Positions 22,236 to 33,946 of a stretch of DNA of 64,000 nt are shown here, one piece after another. The DNA lies in assembly GCA_003215795.1 (NCBI GenBank), contig QCJV01000004.1:1-64000 (forward strand). Direction: 5' to 3'. The notes beneath the pieces are model-generated. The model was given only the letters and a program-made list of their open reading frames with translations, was not told the DNA's origin and ran no database searches. A program made the position numbers and the translations under genes. The stretch comes from Prochlorococcus sp. AG-409-F19. Lineage in GTDB: Bacteria > Cyanobacteriota > Cyanobacteriia > PCC-6307 > Cyanobiaceae. The stretch's first letter is position 1. Each line of letters begins with the position of its first letter.

Positions 22236-23336
22236 GTGAATGCTTCTAAACCATTCCCAACTCTTTTATTAATCCCTACAGGGATTGGTTGCGAAGTTGG
22301 AGGTTTTGCAGGTGATGCGATCCCATCAGCCCGTTTGCTTGCAGCGGCAAGTGGGTGTTTGATTACGCATCCAAATGTAATGAATGGAGCTTCTCTTTAT
22401 TGGAATGATAAGCGAATCCAATATGTCGAAGGTTTTTCTATTGATCGATTTGCATGTGGTGATCTTTTATTGCGGCCTTGTATTAGCCAGAAAGTAGGTG
22501 TATTAATCGATGCAGGCTTAGAACAGGAAATTCGTCAAAGACATTTACAAGTAATTGATGGTTGTCGTGCAACCTTGGGCCTTGACATTGGCCCAGTGAT
22601 TATGACAGACACTCCTCTAGAAATATCTACTATGACATCAACTAGTGGAGCTAGTTGGGGTGAACTCAGTTGCTTAGAGCCATTATTAAAGGCAGGTGAG
22701 AGATTGAAAGAAGAAGGTGCAACTGCAATCGCTGTCATTACTAGATTCCCTGATGATATAGAGCTTAAAAGTTTAGATGCCTATCGACAAGGTAAAGGAG
22801 TGGATCTGAGCTCAGGTTGTGAGGCAGTGATAAGTCATGTATTGGTTCGTCATTTATGCATTCCATGTGCTCATGCCCCTGCATTTGCTCCAGTGGAAAT
22901 AGAAGCTTGCTTAGACCCTCGTGCTGCTGGAGAAGAGTTGGGGCACACATTCTTGCCTTGTGTTTTAGTTGGACTAAGTCGTGCACCTGACCTCGTCAAA
23001 CCTCACTTTTTAAAACAAAATTCTCTGTTCGATCGTTCAAGTTTGATAAGCATTGAACAAGTTGGAGCTGTAATTGCTCCTGATGGTGCATTAGGAGGAG
23101 AAGCTGTTTTAGGATGCATTGAGAGAGGAATTCCCCTTATTGTTGTCTCAAATCCAGGAATTTCAAAAGTTGATTTGGAAGCCTTAGGAGTCACAGTTGG
23201 AGGAAATGTTCATAGAAACATGAGTACGTTTAATGTACCTAACTACTTGCAGGCAGCGGGGCTATTACTTTCATTGAGAGAAGGCATTGCTATCTCTTCT
23301 TTAACCCGGCCAATTAAAAGTGTGCCTTTGATATAA
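22236..23336 (+). CDS. DUF3326 family protein
   Basis: 366 aa protein of the DUF3326 family, widespread in cyanobacteria and plants and of unknown function. It opens LLIPTGIGCEVGGFAGDA and has conserved glycine- and cysteine-containing stretches (ITHPNVMNGASLYW, LSRAPDLV, VGGNVHRNMSTFNVPNYLQAAG). Start is GTG at 22236. No membrane segments. The repeated Gly/Asp motifs suggest an enzyme, but no reaction is known. Confidence 0.8.
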   Translation: MNASKPFPTLLLIPTGIGCEVGGFAGDAIPSARLLAAASGCLITHPNVMNGASLYWNDKRIQYVEGFSIDRFACGDLLLRPCISQKVGVLIDAGLEQEIRQRHLQVIDGCRATLGLDIGPVIMTDTPLEISTMTSTSGASWGELSCLEPLLKAGERLKEEGATAIAVITRFPDDIELKSLDAYRQGKGVDLSSGCEAVISHVLVRHLCIPCAHAPAFAPVEIEACLDPRAAGEELGHTFLPCVLVGLSRAPDLVKPHFLKQNSLFDRSSLISIEQVGAVIAPDGALGGEAVLGCIERGIPLIVVSNPGISKVDLEALGVTVGGNVHRNMSTFNVPNYLQAAGLLLSLREGIAISSLTRPIKSVPLI

Positions 23337-23342
23337 TCATTT

Positions 23343-24482
23343 TTAATTCAAACATGCCATTGGATGTCTTGGTTGGATTCCAAGGGCTTTGGCTACACCT
23401 GGATGGCAAACTGAACCACCTATTGTATTAAGTCCAGAGACAATCTCTGGACGTTCAGTAAGTACACCTTCAAGTCCTCGACCTGCAATTCCTAGAATAT
23501 ATGGCAGGGTAACGCTTACTAATGCTTCAGTTGATGTAAATGGCACGGCACCAGGCATGTTGCTGACTGCATAATGCTGAATACCTTTAATATTTATGGT
23601 AGGTTGAGTGTGAGTTGTCTCAAGACTTGTAGCAATACATCCACCCTGATCTATCGATACATCTACAATAACTGAGTTGAGTTTCATTTGAGCAACCATA
23701 TCTTCATCTACCAATGTCGGTGCTCTGCTACCTGGGGTGAGTACAGCACCAATAACTAGATCAGCTGATGGTATGAGTCTTTCCAAAAGTCCCCTACTGC
23801 TTACTATGCTTTCTAAGCGACCTCGTCGATGAGCTTCAAGTTTACGAAGTCGTTCTGGTGATCTATCTAATAGCATTACTTCTGCATCCATAGCAGCTGC
23901 TAACCTAGCCGCATTCCACCCTACAGTTCCTGCCCCTAGCACAATAACTCTTGCAGGCCTGACTCCAGTACATCCTCCAATAAGAATTCCCCTGCCTCCG
24001 TGAGGCTTCTCAAGTAAATGTGCGCCCACTTGAGCGGCCAGTCTTCCAGCGATTTCACTCATAGGGGCAAGTAAGGGTAAAGTTCCATCTTCCATTTGTA
24101 CTGTCTCATAACCTATACTGGTTGTACCTGCTTTTAACAAGGCTTCCCCAACTTTCGGATATGCCGCTAAATGGAGATATGTCAATAGAACCATATCTTC
24201 TCTAAGTAACTTGTATTCTTCTTCTTGAGGCTCTTTTACTTTGACAACAAGATGAGCCGACCATGCTCCATCACGATCAACAATAGTGGCGCCTGCTTCA
24301 GCAAAAGAGTTATCGGATATTCCTACTCCCTTACCGGCCTCTGATTGCACTCTTACCTCAAGCCCTTGCGTTACAAGCTCCTTTACACCATCAGGAGTAA
24401 TTGCAACTCTTAGCTCATCTGATTTGATTTCTTTAGGGATACCAATACTTGAGATTGGTGCTGACAATAAGGATAAGGACAT
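23343..24482 (-). CDS. ald: Alanine dehydrogenase
   Basis: NAD-dependent enzyme interconverting alanine and pyruvate plus ammonia; 379 aa, slightly long for the family. IGIPKEIKSDELRVAITPDGVKEL at the N-terminus and the nucleotide-binding VIVLGAGTVGWNAARLAAAMDAEV at about residues 180-200 are diagnostic. It is convergent with the DUF3326 gene, with 6 bp between stops. Confidence 0.95.
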   Translation of the reverse strand: MSLSLLSAPISSIGIPKEIKSDELRVAITPDGVKELVTQGLEVRVQSEAGKGVGISDNSFAEAGATIVDRDGAWSAHLVVKVKEPQEEEYKLLREDMVLLTYLHLAAYPKVGEALLKAGTTSIGYETVQMEDGTLPLLAPMSEIAGRLAAQVGAHLLEKPHGGRGILIGGCTGVRPARVIVLGAGTVGWNAARLAAAMDAEVMLLDRSPERLRKLEAHRRGRLESIVSSRGLLERLIPSADLVIGAVLTPGSRAPTLVDEDMVAQMKLNSVIVDVSIDQGGCIATSLETTHTQPTINIKGIQHYAVSNMPGAVPFTSTEALVSVTLPYILGIAGRGLEGVLTERPEIVSGLNTIGGSVCHPGVAKALGIQPRHPMACLN

Positions 24483-24534
24483 TTAGTGTTTTAGAGAGAA
24501 TTCCTTGCGGGTTGATGCTTTAGCTTATTTCCTA

Positions 24535-26229
24535 TTATGTTGATGCAATAGGTTTTCTCCAACCACTCCCAAATGCTTGGTCACTTATTTTTAACACGGG
24601 AGGAGCTTGGCGCCTTTTAAATTCAGCTTGTTTGAGCAATTTCTGGACTCTTTGTATTAATTCTGTTCCATGTTCTTTGTTAAGAAGTTCTCTTTGGTTA
24701 TCTTGCTTTTCAATTAGAGCTTTGAGGATCGGATCAAGAATCCCATAGTCAGGTATTGAGTCACTATCAAATTGATTTGGACTCAGTTCTGCGCTAGGAG
24801 GTTTAGTCCGAATTGATTTACCTACTAAAGCCCCACTCTCTGGGAGCATTAAAGATCTTCTACATTTAGAGGCTTTTTCACTATCAAGCCACTTACATAG
24901 CCTGAAGACACTAGTTTTATAGAGATCTCCAATAACAGAAAGACCACCATTCATATCACCATAGAGTGTGCAGTATCCAACGGCGTACTCTGACTTGTTA
25001 CCTGTAGATAAAAGTAGATGCTTTTGCTGATTTGCTATTGCCATCAGAAGGGTTCCTCTGATACGTGCCTGAAGATTTTCAGCAGTTAATCCTTGAGGAA
25101 CTTTCCCTAGTGGCACTTTAAGACTTTGGTCATAACTATGCATTAAGGGTGTGATGGGGATCATCTCTGTTTGAATACCTAGCCTTGAGGCAAGTTCTTT
25201 GGCATCCTTGACTGAACTGTCTGAACTCCATGGTGATGGCATTAGTATCGCTAAGACATTTTCTGCACCAAGTGCGGCGCAGGCAATAATTGCTACTAAT
25301 GCAGAGTCAATACCACCACTTAATCCAAGTAATACACTCTTGAACCCACACTTCTCAACGTAATCCCGCAAACCTAGTACTAATGCATTCAGGAGGATCT
25401 CTTCTGTATCTGGGATGATTCGAGAGGAAACTTCTTCTGTATTGGCATAGTCCCAGATAGCAATCGACTCTTGACATAAAGGGAGAGAAAAGGTTATTAG
25501 ACCTTTGTGATTAGTGACAAAACTCGATCCATCAAAGATCAATTCATCGTTTCCACCGACTTGATTGAGATATACAACTGGACAATTAAGACGCTTAGCC
25601 GCTTCACCTGCTATTTGTTGGCGTATTAATCTTTTAGTATAAGTAAACGGGGAAGCAGATAGATTTAAAAGTAGGTCTATGTTTTTCGTGGAAAGATTAG
25701 CTATAGGATCAGGCCCTAGTAAAAGTTGGCCTTGAATCTTCTCTTCTACCCATAAGTCTTCACAAATGGTCAATCCAATTTGCCATTTTTTTTCTTTAAC
25801 CTCAAAATTTATAAACCCGGAACTATTTGCAGGCCTAAAATATCGCTTTTCATCAAATACGTCGTAAGTAGGGAGCAATTGTTTTCTGCATATGATTTCC
25901 CAGCCATCTTTATTGACAAGTGCAATTGCGTTGAATAGGTGTGGAATCTTTCGATCAGGTGTTGGCTCTGCTACCCCAATTAAAACGGCTAAGTGTTTTG
26001 CATGATTCTTAATATGAGATGAAACCTCCTCTAAACATAGCCATTGGCTATCTATAAGATGTTGATTAAATAGTAAATCTCTTGGTGGATACCCCAATAG
26101 TGAGAGTTCAGGTGTGATTACTAGGTTTGCATTACTCTCAGTAGCTTTTGAGCAGGCGTCGATGATTTTTCTACAGTTACCTTTTAGATCACCGATGAAA
26201 GGATTAAGTTGTGCAAGGCAAAGTCTCAT
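24535..26229 (-). CDS. nadE: Glutamine-dependent NAD+ synthetase (NadE)
   Basis: Two-domain enzyme of 564 aa. The N-terminal nitrilase-like glutaminase domain has the CEDLW nucleophile (about residue 176) with the catalytic Glu in TPELSLLGYPPRDLL. The C-terminal ATP pyrophosphatase domain has GLSGGIDSALVAIIA. It amidates nicotinate adenine dinucleotide, the step after NadD, which is encoded just upstream in the same operon. Confidence 0.96.
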   Translation of the reverse strand: MRLCLAQLNPFIGDLKGNCRKIIDACSKATESNANLVITPELSLLGYPPRDLLFNQHLIDSQWLCLEEVSSHIKNHAKHLAVLIGVAEPTPDRKIPHLFNAIALVNKDGWEIICRKQLLPTYDVFDEKRYFRPANSSGFINFEVKEKKWQIGLTICEDLWVEEKIQGQLLLGPDPIANLSTKNIDLLLNLSASPFTYTKRLIRQQIAGEAAKRLNCPVVYLNQVGGNDELIFDGSSFVTNHKGLITFSLPLCQESIAIWDYANTEEVSSRIIPDTEEILLNALVLGLRDYVEKCGFKSVLLGLSGGIDSALVAIIACAALGAENVLAILMPSPWSSDSSVKDAKELASRLGIQTEMIPITPLMHSYDQSLKVPLGKVPQGLTAENLQARIRGTLLMAIANQQKHLLLSTGNKSEYAVGYCTLYGDMNGGLSVIGDLYKTSVFRLCKWLDSEKASKCRRSLMLPESGALVGKSIRTKPPSAELSPNQFDSDSIPDYGILDPILKALIEKQDNQRELLNKEHGTELIQRVQKLLKQAEFKRRQAPPVLKISDQAFGSGWRKPIAST

Positions 26230-26237
26230 TATTGTTT

Positions 26238-26816
26238 TTAGGAAATACCATAGAGATTCTTTTCTTTAAGTATTGGTAGAATTGCTTTTGGTATATAAGA
26301 GGGGTTTAAGTTAGTATGGATACTTGAGCTGGCTGCAGCTGGAATGTCTAATGGTAATACAGTAACCTTCCCACCCATCTTTCTTATTATATTTAATTCA
26401 ATGTTATTTATTGGCCATCCTTTACGAGGAACAACCCCAATTCGTGCTTTGGTAAGTACCTTCTTCACTTCGAACCAAGTAGGGAGAGGCTTTAGTAGAT
26501 CACTGCCTATAATTAGCATTAGACGTTTACCTGGCCAGTAAGCTTTTGCTTGTTCTAGAGTCATTAAGGCCCATTGACTACTTAAATCTTGTCTTAGCTC
26601 TAGATTTGGGAGGCCCATAGTTTCAACCAATGTATTCAGAAGTTCGTGGCGTTGATTAAGCGATGCTTTATGTTCCTTCCCAGGGTTATTGCTGGCCCAA
26701 GTCGCAACCTTTGGGAAAAGGTTGCTTAGGCCAATTAAGAGAGCTTTATGACCAGTTGTGGGAGGATCTGCACTTGTTCCCAGTAAAGCTATGCAACTAT
26801 AGGTTGATTTTTTCAT
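26238..26816 (-). CDS. nadD: Nicotinate-nucleotide adenylyltransferase (NadD-like)
   Basis: 192 aa nucleotidyltransferase. The HIGH-type motif appears as ALLGTSADPPTTGHKALL with the TTGH core, and IGSDLLKPLPTWFEVKKVL and the ISSTxxR-like site (ASSSIHTNL) follow, although the final Arg is not obvious. It lies 8 bp upstream of nadE, so the two last steps of NAD synthesis are together, and overlaps the preceding GTPase gene by 4 bp. Confidence 0.85.
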   Translation of the reverse strand: MKKSTYSCIALLGTSADPPTTGHKALLIGLSNLFPKVATWASNNPGKEHKASLNQRHELLNTLVETMGLPNLELRQDLSSQWALMTLEQAKAYWPGKRLMLIIGSDLLKPLPTWFEVKKVLTKARIGVVPRKGWPINNIELNIIRKMGGKVTVLPLDIPAAASSSIHTNLNPSYIPKAILPILKEKNLYGIS

Positions 26817-28132
26817 GGCAAGAGAGCTTTATTGTAGCTTTTCTTGTTGTTGTTCATATCCCAATTTAAGAGATATTGACCCATTTCAGAATTTGCTCTA
26901 CTCAGTTGCCTTAGAATAGATGTTGGATTTGCACCTGGTATATAGCTATTCAAGAGTAGCTCTTTTGCTGCTAGGCGCCCAGTAGCCTTTGTCGTATGAA
27001 TAGCAATAGCTCCTTGCGCAAGCGCAACTGGTGCAGAAGACATAAGACTTGTCCCACCTGTGAATGGAGATACAAGCAACAAAAGGTGCTGTATTACTGA
27101 TAAGGTGAATTGGATCCCAATTTGTACTCCTCCGAGTAAGCCATTATGCATAGATAGTGTTTGAAGCAGTTTCCTTGCGGAAGGTCCCTTTAATTCCAAA
27201 CCATATATTTTACTTAGTTGAATGACGAGGGCAGTATCCAAAGCTAGTCCTGCTGCAAAATCAAACATTAGTAGAGGGTTTACAGCAACCCCAGATGCTT
27301 TTAAAGTTGCAAACTTACCAATAAGACTTTGCACCTCGGACTTTCTTCTTTTAAGTCGACCACTCTTTAGAGAAAGATAAAAAGAGTCAGCTTGTCTCAG
27401 AGTGTTCAGTGTCAGGAGTTCATATCCTTGCTTGTTTAAAATATTTAGTAATGTCTTTTTAAGAGAATATACATCTGAGTCAGATTCTTGACTACGTACC
27501 CGCCCATTTGAGAATAGCTTTGCTTTTCGCGGTGCGGCTGACACAGTCTCAATAGCTAGATTTTGTGCTATGTTAGGTAGACGATTTCTGATGCTTTGAA
27601 CAAGTTTTTTTATTTCATTGCTTTCCCATTGATCACATCTATTTAAAATTAATACAACTGGTTTGCCCTTATTGATAAGAACTTGCAAAGCATTAATTTC
27701 GATAGTAGTTATATCGCTATCGAGAATTAATAAAACTAAGTCAGAATGAAGAGCAACTTCTAAAGCTAGACATTCTCTCTCTTGTGCGGCAATTTCGTTT
27801 ATACCTGGGGTGTCAACTAGTTCAATAGATTTTAGATTTGTAATTGAATGATTCCATTGGCTTGCCTTGGCTTTTTTAGTGAAGCCATGTGCAATATCTG
27901 TAGCAAAAATTTTTTGGCCTATAAGTGCATTTAGTAGGCTTGATTTCCCAACACCTACGCGTCCAAAAGCAGCTACCCTTGCGTGCCTATCTTCTAACCG
28001 ATGAATCTGTCTGCTTAGTGCTTGGGCTTCTGCCCCAAATTGAGCTTTTTCTAGTGGACTTAGATCTAGGCACCCTTGCCATTCTTTGAGTAAAGCACTA
28101 TAGCCTCTAACTTTAGGTTGAGAATTTACCAT
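26813..28132 (-). CDS. Era-like/YcjF-type GTPase with C-terminal membrane-associated domain
   Basis: About 439 aa. G1 GRVGVGKSSLLNALIG, G3 DTPGINE and G4 NRCD are clear. The C-terminal third has hydrophobic helices (LLMFDFAAGLALDTALVIQL and VIQHLLLLVSPFTGG) as in DUF697 proteins. I prefer the ATG at 28132, which overlaps the upstream CBS-protein gene by 7 bp; the start at 28153 would overlap more. Role unknown; such GTPases associate with membranes or ribosomes. Confidence 0.82.
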   Translation of the reverse strand: MVNSQPKVRGYSALLKEWQGCLDLSPLEKAQFGAEAQALSRQIHRLEDRHARVAAFGRVGVGKSSLLNALIGQKIFATDIAHGFTKKAKASQWNHSITNLKSIELVDTPGINEIAAQERECLALEVALHSDLVLLILDSDITTIEINALQVLINKGKPVVLILNRCDQWESNEIKKLVQSIRNRLPNIAQNLAIETVSAAPRKAKLFSNGRVRSQESDSDVYSLKKTLLNILNKQGYELLTLNTLRQADSFYLSLKSGRLKRRKSEVQSLIGKFATLKASGVAVNPLLMFDFAAGLALDTALVIQLSKIYGLELKGPSARKLLQTLSMHNGLLGGVQIGIQFTLSVIQHLLLLVSPFTGGTSLMSSAPVALAQGAIAIHTTKATGRLAAKELLLNSYIPGANPTSILRQLSRANSEMGQYLLNWDMNNNKKSYNKALLP

Positions 28133-29115
28133 TTCTTTGATGTTCTCCACCAACCTGCCAAAACAGCGAGTACTGCTTCCGCTCCAATTAAACCTACAAA
28201 TGCTCCAAATTCATCAACAACAACTCTTACTCCTTTTTTGTCTTTGTTGAAAGAAGTTAGTAGTCGATCAGCTCGAATCATTTCTGGAACAAATTCTACT
28301 GCTTCACAAAGATCTATAGGTGTTAATTGTGTTTGGCCTTGGACTAATGCTGTTAGGAGACGTTCTCTCTTGGCTATCCCTAACACTTTGTCTACTTCTT
28401 TTCCAAGCACGACCCAGCATTGAGAATTATTGGTTAATAAGAGAGGCTTTAAATCCCCTAATGCCGTAGAACCATCAAGAGAGGGGGCAGCTACTCTTGG
28501 AGTCATAAGATCTCTCGCAGTTAAATCATTGAGTTGAAAAACCTTCCCTATCATGGCTGCCTCATCAGCTTCTATTTGACCTTTTTGTAAGCCTAGTCTT
28601 GTCATCTGTCTAATTTCTTCTTCATCAGTCGTAATTTCACTTTCAGCTGTTATGACTGGTAACAAGTGCTCTAGTGGAAGGATCAATGGACGCATTAAAA
28701 CACTTAAAAGATGAAGTATTGGTGCACTAATTAATGAAATCTTCAAAGAAAGTTTTGCTCCTAGTGATTTTGGAAGTATTTCACCAACTAGAAGAACCAA
28801 AATGGTTAAGCTTATTGAAAATAAGGCTCGATCAAATCCTGCACTAAATACAACAGTTGCGTAGATACCTAACATTAAACTTCCGAAAATATTAAAGCTG
28901 TTATTTGCAATACTTAAAACAGTTAGTGTCCTACCAAGTCGAAGTCGCAACTTTGCCAATTTCTTTGCTCCCCTCACTTTGGGATGCCCAGCTGCAAGTT
29001 CATGCACTCGTAATGGATTTACCGTTAATAGAGCAGCTTCTACTCCTGAACAGAATGCAGAACCAATTAATACAACCGCAACAAGAATTGTTAGGAATAG
29101 AATGTCAGGATTCAT
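28126..29115 (-). CDS. CNNM/CorC-type protein with DUF21 and CBS domains
   Basis: 329 aa. An N-terminal DUF21 membrane domain with about four hydrophobic segments (FLTILVAVVLIGSAFCSGVEAALL onward) is followed by a CBS pair region (DLMTPRVAAPSLDGSTALGDL and VVVDEFGAFVGLIGAEAVL). Family members are involved in magnesium or cobalt export; the older label is haemolysin-like. It lacks the C-terminal CorC_HlyC domain seen in longer homologues. Confidence 0.85.
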   Translation of the reverse strand: MNPDILFLTILVAVVLIGSAFCSGVEAALLTVNPLRVHELAAGHPKVRGAKKLAKLRLRLGRTLTVLSIANNSFNIFGSLMLGIYATVVFSAGFDRALFSISLTILVLLVGEILPKSLGAKLSLKISLISAPILHLLSVLMRPLILPLEHLLPVITAESEITTDEEEIRQMTRLGLQKGQIEADEAAMIGKVFQLNDLTARDLMTPRVAAPSLDGSTALGDLKPLLLTNNSQCWVVLGKEVDKVLGIAKRERLLTALVQGQTQLTPIDLCEAVEFVPEMIRADRLLTSFNKDKKGVRVVVDEFGAFVGLIGAEAVLAVLAGWWRTSKKW

Positions 29116-29218
29116 ACCTTGGGGATCTTCAGTAATTTTGAAGAATCATTAGAACTTCATTCTCCATGATGTTGGAGTTCTTGCCATCCTTAAGGATTTA
29201 ATTGATTATTACGTTACT

Positions 29219-30538
29219 GTGAACAATTACCAGACTTATCAGCATCGACGTGAACGATTCTTAAAAGAATTGGGAAGTAGTGCGGCAATTATCCCTGCTG
29301 CAGAATTGGTGACGCATCACGCAGATTGTGAATATCCCTTTAGGCAGGATAGTGATTTTTGGTATTTGACTGGTTTTGATGAACCTGAAGCAATTGCATT
29401 GTTCTTACCTCATCGGCCAGAAGGAGAGAAATATATTTTATTTGTTTTGCAAAAAGATACAGCTACTGAAATTTGGAGTGGTTTTCGTTGGGGAGTTCAA
29501 GGTGCTATTGATCATTTTCATGCAGATATTGCTTATCCTGTATGCGATTTTCCTAAGAAGTTAGGCGAATATCTGCATGGAGCTGAAAATATCGTTTTTC
29601 GTATTGGTAAACACCCGAAAGTGGAACCTTTCGTTTTAAAAACTTGGTCTGAGTTATTAGAAAGATCCTCTAGAGGTGACTTTGTCCCATTAGCATTAAC
29701 TGCGCCTTCTGCCTTCCTTCATAAATTGAGATTGAAAAAGGATTCTTGGGAAATTGAGCGCTTGCGAGAAGCTGCTCTAATTTCTTCAAATGCTCATGAA
29801 AAAGCCCGACATTCAACTCTGCCTGGAATGAATGAGCGACAAATTCAGGCAGTTTTAGAAAAATCTTTTTTGGATCAAGGAGGGAGAGGACCTGCCTATG
29901 GTTCAATAGTTGCCGGTGGCAAAAATGCTTGTATTCTTCACTACACTGCTAATAATGCACTTTTGAAAGATCGAGAATTAGTTCTTATAGATGCTGGATG
30001 CTCAACTAATGATTATTACAATGGTGATATAACAAGAACTTTCCCTATTGGAGGAAAGTTTACTTCTGAGCAAAGGGCTATTTATGAAGTTGTTTTGGCT
30101 GCCCAGAATGCAGCTATTGAATATGTACTACCTGGAAAAAATGCAGAAGAAATTCATTTGCAAGCAGTGAGAATTTTGGTTGAAGGATTGATAGATCTTG
30201 GCTTGCTTAAAGGTTCTCTTGATTCATTAATTGAACAAGGATTGTATAGACATCTTTATATGCATAGAACCGGCCACTGGCTTGGTTTAGATGTTCATGA
30301 TGTAGGAGCCTATCGCTTGGGTGAGTCCCCAATTCCTCTTGAGCAAGGGATGGTTTTAACTGTTGAGCCTGGGATATATATTAGTGATCTTATCCCTGTC
30401 CCAGAAGGACAGCCAAGTATTCATGAGCGCTGGAAAAATATCGGTATTCGTATAGAGGATGATGTTTTAGTTACCGCTGCTGAACCTGATGTTCTTTCAT
30501 CTAATGCCTTGAAGTCATTAGATGAAATGGAACGGTAA
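29219..30538 (+). CDS. pepP: Xaa-Pro aminopeptidase P (PepP)
   Basis: 439 aa metallopeptidase that removes an N-terminal residue ahead of proline. The metal ligands are visible: DAGCSTNDYYNGDITRTF (two Asp), HRTGHWLGLDVHD (His), VEPGIYI (Glu) and IRIEDDVLV (Glu). The N-terminal creatinase-like domain begins YQHRRERFL. GTG start at 29219. Confidence 0.95.
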   Translation: MNNYQTYQHRRERFLKELGSSAAIIPAAELVTHHADCEYPFRQDSDFWYLTGFDEPEAIALFLPHRPEGEKYILFVLQKDTATEIWSGFRWGVQGAIDHFHADIAYPVCDFPKKLGEYLHGAENIVFRIGKHPKVEPFVLKTWSELLERSSRGDFVPLALTAPSAFLHKLRLKKDSWEIERLREAALISSNAHEKARHSTLPGMNERQIQAVLEKSFLDQGGRGPAYGSIVAGGKNACILHYTANNALLKDRELVLIDAGCSTNDYYNGDITRTFPIGGKFTSEQRAIYEVVLAAQNAAIEYVLPGKNAEEIHLQAVRILVEGLIDLGLLKGSLDSLIEQGLYRHLYMHRTGHWLGLDVHDVGAYRLGESPIPLEQGMVLTVEPGIYISDLIPVPEGQPSIHERWKNIGIRIEDDVLVTAAEPDVLSSNALKSLDEMER

Positions 30539-30558
30539 ATAGTAAGGTTTTTAGAGAT

Positions 30559-31347
30559 TTACCAATTATTAATATGATTAATAATTTCATTGGTTGATAA
30601 AAGTATTTCATCTGCTCCTGCTTTTTTTAGTTGATGTTCATAAACTTTGCGCTCCTGAATATTTCTTTTTTTATGCAGGTGTGGAGGAGCTATTGCATAA
30701 CTGGTAAACCGTTGATTTGGGCATTTTTCACGTGCTCTTTCAATTGTGAGAACGTCTGCAACTGTATCCCCTACATATGCAATTGGAGGAATGCCTTTGC
30801 CCAGAGGTTTTGAAAGGAGTTGTTCGCATAATCTGATCAAGCCTTCAGGGTTTGGTTTGTCAGGTGCGTCGCCCATGGCTATTAAGGGAGGTTCTATTAG
30901 GCCAATACGATGTTCAAGAACAAATCTTGCTGACGGAGGCTCTGCCCCACTAACAAAACCCCAGCCCACTTCTTGTTCGGTTAACTTGTCGAAAAATTCT
31001 TTATTTACCAGAAGTGTTTCATTGTTTATGAAGCCATTCCATTGAATATGGTCTTGATGATTAGGGTTACCTCCAAAATAAAAATTATTGAATTTACTTA
31101 TTAAATTATTCCTCGAAGGCAAACTAATTCTGAGCTTTTTCAATTCTTTTCTTCTTCTTATTAGCTCAAGACTTGCATCCCAATCATTGTTCCAATTCCC
31201 TTCAGATTTTAGAGAATCAATAATTTGATTGCTAGGTCTCCATTTAGTGAAATGATTTACTGTTTCTTGAAGTGCTAAACGGTAGCTGTTGCTTACATCA
31301 CGAATAACGCCATCGATGTCGAATAGTACTAATGCTTTGAAATCCAA
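30559..31347 (-). CDS. HAD-superfamily hydrolase (TIGR01548-like)
   Basis: 262 aa. HAD motif I is VLFDIDGVIRD at about residues 7-17, a Lys in PDKPNPEGL forms motif III, and YVGDTVADVLTIERA is motif IV. The profile fits the cyanobacterial HAD subfamily IA group called hypothetical 1. Substrate unknown. It is convergent with pepP, 20 bp between stops. Confidence 0.85.
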   Translation of the reverse strand: MDFKALVLFDIDGVIRDVSNSYRLALQETVNHFTKWRPSNQIIDSLKSEGNWNNDWDASLELIRRRKELKKLRISLPSRNNLISKFNNFYFGGNPNHQDHIQWNGFINNETLLVNKEFFDKLTEQEVGWGFVSGAEPPSARFVLEHRIGLIEPPLIAMGDAPDKPNPEGLIRLCEQLLSKPLGKGIPPIAYVGDTVADVLTIERAREKCPNQRFTSYAIAPPHLHKKRNIQERKVYEHQLKKAGADEILLSTNEIINHINNW

Positions 31348-31408
31348 ACTTACCTGATGCAGCTAATCCTGTTAAGTTAGTTGATTGTTAGTTGTATGAG
31401 TCTTAGAA

Positions 31409-31888
31409 ATGAGCGTTTCTGATAGTTCCTCTACGATTCAAGAGGATCATGCAAATTCAAATCCTGAGGTATCTGGAGACCAAAAGACTAAAGTAGGTCG
31501 TCCTGGCATGCTTGGCGCTGCAGAGGTTCTTGCTTCTGCAACCTTTGATGCTGACGGAGTACCTTCTGGTCATACACCTAAAGCAGACGAGGGGAGATTT
31601 ATTTTAAAGATTCTTTGGCTTCCAGACAATGTTGCCCTAGCAGTGGATCAAATAGTTGGAGGAGGTACTAGCCCTCTTACTGCTTATTTCTTTTGGCCAA
31701 GGGAAGATGCTTGGGAAACCCTTAAGACACAATTAGAAGAAAAAGCTTGGATTACAGATAATGAGAGAGTTGAAATCTTAAATAAGGCAACAGAAGTTAT
31801 TAATTATTGGCAGGAGGAAGGAAAAGGTAAAACTTTAGAAGAAGCTAAATTGAAGTTCCCTGAAGTTTCATTCTGTGGAACAGCCTGA
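31409..31888 (+). CDS. Ribosome-associated protein PSRP-3 / Ycf65
   Basis: 159 aa. The C-terminal 95 residues ([40 protein letters not shown] and [11 protein letters not shown]) match PSRP-3, a small-subunit ribosomal protein of cyanobacteria and chloroplasts. A Ser/Asp-rich, low-complexity N-terminal extension of about 60 residues precedes it. It lies just downstream of the convergent atpC. Confidence 0.88.
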   Translation: MSVSDSSSTIQEDHANSNPEVSGDQKTKVGRPGMLGAAEVLASATFDADGVPSGHTPKADEGRFILKILWLPDNVALAVDQIVGGGTSPLTAYFFWPREDAWETLKTQLEEKAWITDNERVEILNKATEVINYWQEEGKGKTLEEAKLKFPEVSFCGTA

Positions 31889-31911
31889 TTTTGAATTAGT
31901 TCGAAAAATAT

Positions 31912-32322
31912 TTACTTATTTAATCCTGCTTGAGCTCTAGCCCTTGCTTTGTTTAGGCTTTCTTTTGCTTTAATCTTTTCAGGTGAGTTTCCTTCACCCT
32001 CAAGCCTAGTAACTTCATTTTTTGCTTCTTCCAGTTTCTTTTCTGCATCAGTTGAATCAATATTTCCCCCTAGTTCAGCAGAATTTACTAAAACAGTTAC
32101 ATCATCTGATTCAACTTCTGCAAAGCCCCCCATTAGAGCAATAGAATCCCATTTCCCATTGCTGTTACGGACTTTTAGAACACCTATATCAATTGCTGTA
32201 ACCATTGATATATGCCCTGGAAGTATTCCAAGTAGGCCTGTAGTGCTTGGAAGAATAACTTCTTCTACTTTGTCGTCAAATACACTCTTGTCTGGAGCAA
32301 GTACTCTTAGGGTAAGGGGCAT
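31912..32322 (-). CDS. atpC: ATP synthase F1 subunit epsilon
   Basis: 136 aa. N-terminal beta sandwich (LTLRVLAPDKSVFDDKVEEVILPSTTG) and C-terminal helical hairpin that can inhibit the rotor. It is downstream of atpD with 73 bp between, the beta-epsilon pair detached from the main atp operon as in other cyanobacteria and plastids. Confidence 0.96.
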   Translation of the reverse strand: MPLTLRVLAPDKSVFDDKVEEVILPSTTGLLGILPGHISMVTAIDIGVLKVRNSNGKWDSIALMGGFAEVESDDVTVLVNSAELGGNIDSTDAEKKLEEAKNEVTRLEGEGNSPEKIKAKESLNKARARAQAGLNK

Positions 32323-32395
32323 TTTGATTGCTTAGTTGGTGATTGAATTAGATTTGATTAATGATTTAACTCAAGTGATATAGATGCTCACTGAG

Positions 32396-33886
<1,491 letters not shown>

Positions 33887-33946
33887 TTACTTTTAAGCAA
33901 ATCGCATTAAACCGCGCAAGACTACCACTATGCAGGGAAAGTATGT